From Amblyornis subalaris (Eukaryota; Chordata; Aves; Passeriformes; Ptilonorhynchidae), in the NCBI GenBank assembly GCA_018881555.1, contig JACAXG010000238.1, positions 485,722 through 549,721 of the forward strand: a stretch of 64,000 nt of DNA, given 5' to 3'. Of the stretch, positions 56,420-64,000 are shown piece after piece. Every line of letters begins with the position of its first letter. The first letter of the stretch is position 1. Under the pieces are notes generated by a model. The model was not told the origin of the DNA. It saw only the letters and a program-made list of their open reading frames with translations, and did not search any database. The translations under genes and the position numbers were made by a program.

Positions 56420-58559
56420 TGCCAAGGGCCTTCTTCATTTGAAATTTTAGAGAAGCTCCTCAAGACTGCCAAAACCACTCTGTCTGGCAAGATATAGATT
56501 GTGTATGCACAGGTCTCAAAGGCTTCACGGGTGACCTGATGAACCATCAGTAATTACCGGAGGAGCAGGGCAGGCCAGCACATCATGCTGTGCTTGGAAA
56601 TGACCCAGGCTTCCTATTCCTGATCATCTGTTGAGAGGTTTTGCTTCAGGTTCAGAAGGCCTGCCTTGACCTGATGTCCCAAGAGTGGCCTCTCTTTTTC
56701 TTCACTCCCTGCTTTAGAAATTGGGATATGACCCCCTTTGGCTTTTGCCTCCTGCCTGCAGGGGAATATCTGCAAAAACCCCTGGAAGAGAAGGCAGTGG
56801 TGGTTCCAAGTCAGAATAAAAACCATGCGCAAACATCTGGCTGTGCCACAGCCCCTGCTGCCGTAACATCTGAGTGGGTGTATGGCAAATTTCTGGCAAT
56901 CGAGAAGTGCCCAGTGGACTTAGAGACTTTGAATCTTCTCAGGGCTAGAAAGTGGAGTTATTTTTGGTATCTTACGATACAAAGACTTTTGGAAGAGGAG
57001 ATTAACACTCATAACCTTACTGAGACTTACCTGATAACAGAAAAGCAGAAGATGCTGAGAGCTGTGGGCAAGATGGTTAAAGCTGAAGGAGGGACACAGG
57101 TAAAATCTTTGTAGCAGGAAGAGTCCCAGTCTTTAAAGAAGTTTAACAATATGCCCTTGTTGCAAAAACAGTAACCTAGACCTGGGCAGCAGCTATAAGA
57201 CGGGACCACCATGCAAGAGGTGCCAAGGACACAAAGGGAAGAAGCTGTCTCACTGTCTTTCTGCCTGGCAACATCTGACACCACCAACGCTTTGCCTGAA
57301 CAAGTGCAAGGAGTTGCCCATCATCCAGCCATAACCCCTCCTTTGGGCTTTATGAATCAGGAGCTGGCTCCTGACTGGCACCTGACACTCAAGGTCTCCA
57401 CCTGAGAGCATTTGCTGGCTTTATTTTCCCCCTCATGTAGGCAGCTCCTCTCTCTCATCCCACGCCACTGCAGGGTTGCTGTGTTGGGATGAAATGAGAG
57501 CAGCCATTTGAACTCGTAATGTGGGAGTGTGGTGAGAGGAGCTGGGTTGTTCAGGAATTTAGAGAGATGCTGATTGCTCTTTTCTAAGTTCTATTGATGC
57601 AGAAATGATCACGTCCTTTGTCAGGGAAATAGGGAAGTAAAACAGTGAGCGTCAAGTAAGGAGAAGAAATTATATTTAACGAAATTGGATTCGGAAATGT
57701 TTTTGTTCCAGCTACTTTAAAGCACCACTGGTATCATAACTGAGGAACTGCCAAGAAGATAATCTTTTCTTCTGCTGTGGTGGCTTTTCTCCCCCCCTCG
57801 CCTGGCTTTTTTCTCAGGCATGTTTTGGCAAGAGATAAATCATGTGCTGGAAGAGTGCATGTCTCTTCTATTTGTCTTTAACATTGACCTCAGCCCTAGG
57901 GAGCCTCAAAGAACAAAAATGTGTCTTGGCCCAGATTGTCTTCTGGGTTACATCAGTTTCTTCAGAGTGAGAGGAGGGACCTCCTCTTAGAAACCATATA
58001 GACATCTTAAACTCAAGTAGTGGGGCTGAAGCCCCAATAAAAATCAAAGCTGAAGTGTGTTGCTGAGTCAATTGAAAGGGACAAAGATGTCCAGATAATA
58101 TTTCCAGCTACTGGCATCAAATATTATCATGAGTTAAGAGAATGCAGTACTTTCAAATAATCATCCTGCACAGTTCCTGGGTTATCAAGAAGCTGAATGG
58201 ACAGCTCTACAGGAAACAGAACACCTCAGGGCGAAAAAGGAGGCTATTTTCAGCATCTTTGGCACTATAAGCTCGGAGTAGCAGACACAAATCCTGAAAG
58301 ACTTTGCAAAGCAAATAGCCATTGCTTCTGTATGCTTCATCTTCAACCGTTGGTGAAGCCTCGTGGTGAGCGTCACACCAACATCCCGTTTCCTACATCT
58401 GTTTTTTGTGTATCAGAGCAGCAGGATGGAGCCTGGGATGCTGGGATTAACGCAGCTCCCATGACCATCCGGGCACGCAGGTCTCTGTTGGGCCAAGGAT
58501 GAAGCTGTCCTGGTGTCACGTTGTGAATCCCCTAGTGAGCCCATCGGGGCTGAAGCCCC
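56420..58559. other. Unique intergenic sequence
   Basis: A 157-codon plus frame at 56641-57114 is the longest in this part but has no domain, no conserved motif and no splice context I can support, so it is not called a gene. Nothing else was recognised. Confidence 0.4.
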
Positions 58560-59040
58560 TTCTCCAGTGTCACGATAAAAATCCTATTTAGCGGCACCGT
58601 CATCGAGGACGAAATTGAAAAGTCTTTTGTTGAACAAAGCACCTTTCACTTAAAAAATCCAGGCGAGATAAAATGACATGTGTGCTAATGATGTATTTTA
58701 TGAACCACCATCTGTCTCGGGAAAGGTCAGAGAAAAATGGCAACCGCTGCTCAGGTGATTGGTGGTGGAGGGGGGAAAATGGCCTCATCTGAACGTGACA
58801 AGAAGCTTCAGTGACATCATATAAATGCCATAATTGGGAAGTGGTAAATTGAACAGGGCTGCCTTCGGAATTTGATGTGTCAATAAACAAGTTCAAGGTG
58901 ACACGTTGGATCAATACGGCACGACAAGAATCATCCGACAAATTTACTGCAAAGTAATTGGGTGCAAAATGACTCAACTCAACCTTCACACTGCAGAAAA
59001 TCAAACAAACAGGCAACCTACAGGCAACAGTTTGTATATG
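58560..59040. promoter_or_regulatory. Candidate conserved enhancer
   Basis: A unique, evenly composed block with retained CpGs (GCGGCACCGTCATCGAGGAC at 58591-58610), E-boxes CATCTG at 58709-58714 and CAGGTG at 58752-58757, and ATGATGTATTTTATGAACC near 58688. TGATGTGTCAATAAACAAG lies near 58873. No transposon or low-complexity signature over nearly 500 bp. The enhancer role is inferred. Confidence 0.38.
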
Positions 59041-62000
59041 TCAGATGCTGCTTAAGGTAGCTTGCGCAGTACTAATAGAGTTGTTTTAAAGAGAGATGGG
59101 GAAAAAAAAATAAAAGTGAGGTTCCCGTTATTATAAGTGTGACCTGAGGCATTGCTATAACCCTCTATGCACCTTGAGGGTGTATAAATAGAAAAACAAA
59201 ACACACAATTGCTAGAGGTAGTCTTAAATATTGATATTTTTCTTCCTGTCTCTGTTGAGATGACAAATAAAATAAACTATAAACTGGGAACACCTTTTTT
59301 TTCTCTTAGCACAAACAAGAGGCTTTTCATCTAATAGGTTTCTCACCTCTCACTCCCCTTATTTTTTGATAAAGGAAGAGGTAACAAGTCACTTCTAATA
59401 AAAAACCCTGTATTTTCCCACATTACACAGAGCTATTGAAGGCAAATCACTGGCTACCTTTAGAATTAACCATCCCCACTTACTACTAAACCTGAAAAGA
59501 GTCACTCAGAGAAGTCTCTTCAGCGCATTAATTTGTTGACAACAAATTTGATGCTTGATTTGTCCCCACTCGACAACCTTTAATCTTGAGTTTCTCCGAG
59601 GGGAAAGTCAAGAGCTTATTTTTTTCCAAGAAATCTGGGCTCTCGCCAAGGCTGCAAAAGGAGCTGGTACACTGACTGCACACTTTGGAAATGTCACAGA
59701 GATTGATTGTGTTTTAATTGTGCATTCATTCTGGAGAGAGAAAAGGCAGAAGATGGGTGGAAAGTCATAGCCAAGGAGAAAGATGCCATTTGTGTTCTCA
59801 TCGCCTCCCAGCCAGGCTGAGTTTTGGCAGAGACCACATTTTTCTCTTTTTTTGGCCAGTGGTGGCTTTGTGTGTCCCTGGAAATGACGGGAAAGCCTCA
59901 CTCCTGGCCCCATCCCTGATGTCGCTGCAGAACAGGGAATCCGACGCAGACCTCGGGACCTGGCGCTGACACATGGCTCCAGCATCCACATAATTTACAG
60001 TAATCTGAAAATGCAGGAGAGCAGACAAACCCAACAGCTGAGCTTTATTGATGGACTGACTCCACTGGATAAAGCAGTGTGCCGTATTGGTAAGCTTTGG
60101 GCACACCGAGAATTTAATGGGTGTCAAAATGTGGACAGGGAAAAAATAGGAAGATTGAGATAGAAGATTTGTGCCAGGGATGGGATTAGTGTGAAGAATT
60201 ATGAGTGCAGCTGTTATGTTAAAAAACCCCATTCATATATATATATTATATAGTTTCGCCCCTGGTTGCCACCCTGGAGTTCTCATGCTCCCTCAGGTAG
60301 GGACACTACTGGGAATACTGCCCAGGGCCTTTGCAGCCTCTCCAAACCCAGGAACCTGTTGAGGCTGGTGATTGCTGCCAAGACCACTGGATTGTGTCCC
60401 GTGCAAGAAATGCAGCCTGGGTGAACAAAACCCGAGCAGTCTGTCCTTTTTGGGGAAAATATTTCTAGATCTAGCAAGTGACCGGATGCTGATATGTGGA
60501 ACCAAGCCGGTAACATCAGAAGGGCCAGCTCTATCTCTTTGTCTGCTACCAAAGTTATCCTGCTAGGTAGTAGAAAGGGAAAAATCCCTCTTCTTAACAC
60601 AGTAGTGCCTTGGGATGCCCTTGGGATGCAAGCAGAGAGCTGCCACCAGAGTTAAGGACAAGGCTCTTCACTTATCAGAGGATTTCCTTGTCTTTCAAGA
60701 ATGACTTGAAAAATCAGCTGGAAAGTAGGAACCATCTTGTCATGTAAGATTAGGTCATTCTGTAAACTTGACATTTCTAGTGGGATGTTTTTCTCCCCTC
60801 ACTTTGGCTGAATCACAGAGGATTCACAGCAGAACACTAACATTGGACAGTTTTGGTTGGAGGAAGAGATGTGATGGAAACCAGCTCCCAGCAGGGCTAA
60901 ATTGAGTTCAAAAGTTTGAAAATAGAACTTGGATCACCTCTTCAAAAGGTATCTGAAGTGGTTTTACTGTTTGATGGGGTTATTTGCTGGTTTCACATAT
61001 TTTTTGCTAGGTTTTTTTTTTTTTTCTCTAAACTATTTGCTTCCAAGCCAATTCTGGCTGCGGAAGGAATCCCATGGGATAGGTTGAAAGCTGAAAAGTA
61101 AAAAGCATAAGGGAGACAAATAAGTTCCACCAGTGTTGCCAGACATTTTAGACTTCTACAGCAGTAGCCACAGATGAATATCTGCCTCTGTACCATTCTT
61201 TACCTTGCAGCACCTTGCACATCTGAAAACATCACCTCTACACCTGAGAGAGGAGTCTGGGATGTTCAATTTCCCATTAATTAAAGTGGGAATCAGATAT
61301 CCAGTCTCTCAGGTTGCTGTGCAAACAAAACCAGGAGGGAATCACACTTTGCAGGGCACAAATGGAGAGTTGACAGACTGGTGGCACCCGAGACATCGAG
61401 GACACGGCTCCACAGCTTGGCGTTTCCACCACTTGAAGCATAGTGGAAAACCCCAAGCCAACAGTTCCTTGTATTAATTTTGCTGAATCTCTAATCCCTT
61501 GAACTGAGCTCAAGTGACTTTCTCTCTTTGAATGGTATTGATTTCCAGTGTTTCTCTAATTTATTCTTCATCGTCTTTGTTTACTTGTAATGATTATTTT
61601 GCTGTTAATTGATATTTCTGTTGTGCTCCTTAAAAGCTAATTGAAAATCAATCCAAGCCAATGGAAAACCTGTCACAGATTTCAGTGCATTTTCTGATTA
61701 CGACTGTAATTTTCCCCCTCTTTTAGTATATCAAAAAGGCAAAAAAAAACCCAAATAAAACAGTCCTTTAAGCTGTGTAACTCTTCCTGGAAATACTCTT
61801 GTGTGTATGGTACCTTCCCTAAATCCTTAACGCTTTGATTGTCTTTGGGTTATCAATCACACTGGTTATTTTCTTGTCTGACTTAAGAGGATTATGGGGA
61901 CTGGATTTTGTACTTTGTCAGTATTACAGAGTGACACCTCCACACTCGGGGCTGGGCTGCAGCCTGGCAGGGAGCCTGCCTGTCTTCCCCCTCACTGGAA

Positions 62001-63699
62001 TCACCTGGAGATGCCACCCACCTTGCTGGCCACAGTCTCTAGGAAATCTGTCCAGCCCAAGCAGAAAATTCAAATTAAAGCACCTGGGAGGCAGGGAAAG
62101 GGTGAAAAGGACAGATTTTTTCAACCTAAGGAGCAAGTGATAAAGTGTGGCTCTTCTTTTTGGGATCCTGGCAGAAATCAGACGCCTACAGCACAGAAGC
62201 TTTGATATCACCTTAACTCATGTGAGCGGGTTGAAAGCAAAAAGGTGTTTCACTGTGTGTCGAACTGAGGAATGAATCTGACCCCGTTACTCCTCTGCAG
62301 AGGAGCTTGTGGGCTGTTCTTCAAGGAAATGTATTATTTTAAAGATTTCTCAGCTCCATAGGTAAGCCTGAATTTCCCTTCCAGTTGTCTCTCACCTTGT
62401 TTTATTTACCTGTGGGGATGCACGATGGGTTTTGGCAGCCTTTGGACCAAGACTTGCCTGAGGGAGATGCCTGAGGCACCCAATGCTCTTTGGCTGTCGT
62501 GTTTGGCCTCAGATTGTTTTCCACTTAAGTGGACAGGAGCAGAAGAGGCATGGATGAGGCTGTCCGGAGCTGTAGGAATACCTCCATGGAGCATCTTGCA
62601 GCCCTCTCTGGGTTCCCTTTCTCCTTCCAAGTGGAGCTGAGGTGAGATGCTGCCCTAAAAAAGCTCTAAAGCTCCCTCAGTGAGGGCCTAACCCTGTCCA
62701 CTGGGTGATCTCACCAAGAGCTGATGTTTCCAAGCACATCTGCGGATCTGGTCCATCAGCCCAGGAGCTCCAGCTACCTGGAACAAATATTGCAGCTTTT
62801 GCTGCTTAAAACTATCTTGCCATGGCTGGGAACGCTATGTTAATTGAGCTGCAATTGCCAGGGCCTGAGAGGCAGCGGGATGTGGATACATCTTGTTTAG
62901 GGTTGCTATTAGTTTTTCTGGGTTGCAGAGAAGCCTTGCATAGAAATTGAGCCCATTATGTATTTGGGTCTTGCTTAACGAGATGCAGTGCAAAAGGCAG
63001 TCCATTACTTTGGAACTAGAGGCTTTGCCTTCTTTCCAAGATTGATTTTTATTTCACAAATTATTACTGCATGGATTAATGACCTCTCTGCATGCAAACG
63101 CTCTCGGCTGCTACCCAGGTACATTAACCTTTCACAGAACAAAGAATTCCTCCTCCTCCATGTTGCTTTGACCAAAGAATTTCTCTTCTGGATGCTGAGT
63201 ATTAAACACAGGGGCATCACATCCTTGCTCTCACCAGCCACACAGGATCTGGATTCAGAAATTTTAGGCCTTTGTGTGTAAACCTGTGACCTCCTCCAGG
63301 TGTTACCTCCTTCACTGGACCACTGCAGGCTCCTAGTGCTCAAGGGCAAAGTTGTACCCTCTAATTAATAAGGTAATACTTTGCACTGCATTTTTGGAGC
63401 ACAAATGTAACACGTAGGCACCCCAAACCAAAAAAGGCTACAGTTTATTAGCATGTAAAATTGGACTTAGAGGTGGAAAAAATGTGGCCATGAAGGTCAC
63501 AAAGAGAAGAGACCAGACTCGTCAAGAGCATCTCCATTCTTGCAAGATAAAGCAGCCCAGTTCTGTCAACACAAGCTGTTCCACTGAACCCCAGTGTCCC
63601 AAGACTTGCACTAAGATGTGCTCAACACGTAAACTCACAACAAAGGGGTCAACCCTGCAACAGCTTCTGCAATGGGGGTGATCATATGTACCAGGAGTA
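59041..63699. other. Unique intergenic sequence
   Basis: No gene or repeat family was recognised over about 4.6 kb. Contains an (AT)n run at about 60234-60252 and a poly-T run near 61011-61024. Long stretches are AT-rich and could hold regulatory DNA not resolved by eye. Confidence 0.4.
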
Positions 63700-63972
63700 T
63701 GAGAAAGGACAGAGGGGAATGGCTTTAAACTGCCAGAGGGCAGGGTTAAATGGGATATTGGGAAGGAATTCTGTACAATGAGTGTGGCGAGGCACTGGCA
63801 CAGGTTCCCCAGAGCAGCTGTGGCTGCCCCATCCCTGGAAGTGCCCAAGGCCACGTTGAACAGGGCTTGGAGCAACCTGTTCTACTGGAAGGTGTCCCTG
63901 CCCGTGGCAGGGGGGTTAGAATAGATGATCTTCCTTTTCAACCCAAACCTTTCTGTAGTTCTGTGATTCTAT
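63700..63972 (+). mobile_element. CR1 LINE 3' portion, about 270 bp
   Basis: GAGAAAGGACAGAGGGGAAT, TTAAATGGGATATTGGGAAG, CAGCTGTGGCTGCCCCATCC, GGAAGGTGTCCCTGCCCGTG, and terminal TAGTTCTGTGATTCTATTT. Same general subfamily as the copy at 18066. Confidence 0.93.
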
Positions 63973-64000
63973 TTAAGCTGTTGTTATTAATCCCCATTAG

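Noticed and set aside
56641..57114. 157-codon plus-strand frame
   Set aside because: No recognisable domain or family. A search would decide, but nothing in the sequence supports a gene.
1..64000. CRISPR arrays, operons, phage or bacterial defence systems
   Set aside because: The window is vertebrate nuclear DNA. No regularly spaced repeat arrays or bacterial gene layout is present.

Overview
The window looks like nuclear DNA from a bird, probably a neoavian or passerine species. About twenty CR1 LINE copies end in the avian CR1 3' terminal repeat (ATTCTRTG-type octamers), on both strands. No mammalian SINEs other than very old MIR/L3-like remnants are visible. The only recognisable protein-coding gene is a partial copy of SKOR2 (SKI family transcriptional corepressor 2) on the minus strand at the left edge. 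The rest is upstream non-coding DNA, which fits the gene-poor interval known between SKOR2 and SMAD2 in other amniotes (SMAD2 itself is not seen here).

Layout. 1-499 is SKOR2 intron. 500-2743 is the large first coding exon: 737 codons, an ATG at 2708-2710, an acceptor at 2744-2745 and a donor at 498-499. 2744-3299 is a probable 5'UTR intron. From about 3300 there is a GC-rich probable noncoding first exon and CpG-island promoter with a perfect CRE palindrome at 3458-3465. From 3.5 to 13.4 kb lies unique sequence with no recognisable transposon and repeated CpG-rich blocks up to about 11.1 kb. This is the usual architecture of a developmental transcription-regulator locus. From 13.4 kb to the right end, CR1 fragments alternate with unique, often AT-rich, blocks. 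Several of these blocks have clustered homeodomain, POU/SOX, E-box or GATA-like words and are candidate conserved enhancers.

How it fits together. SKOR2 is a neural corepressor of the Ski/Sno family. The plausible role of the remaining 60 kb is its cis-regulation. I see no bacterial-type system, CRISPR array, phage, intact retrovirus or second gene. Regulatory calls rest on local composition and motif words only; no cross-species alignment could be run. There is one assembly gap (65 Ns at 20050-20114) next to a long poly-A run.
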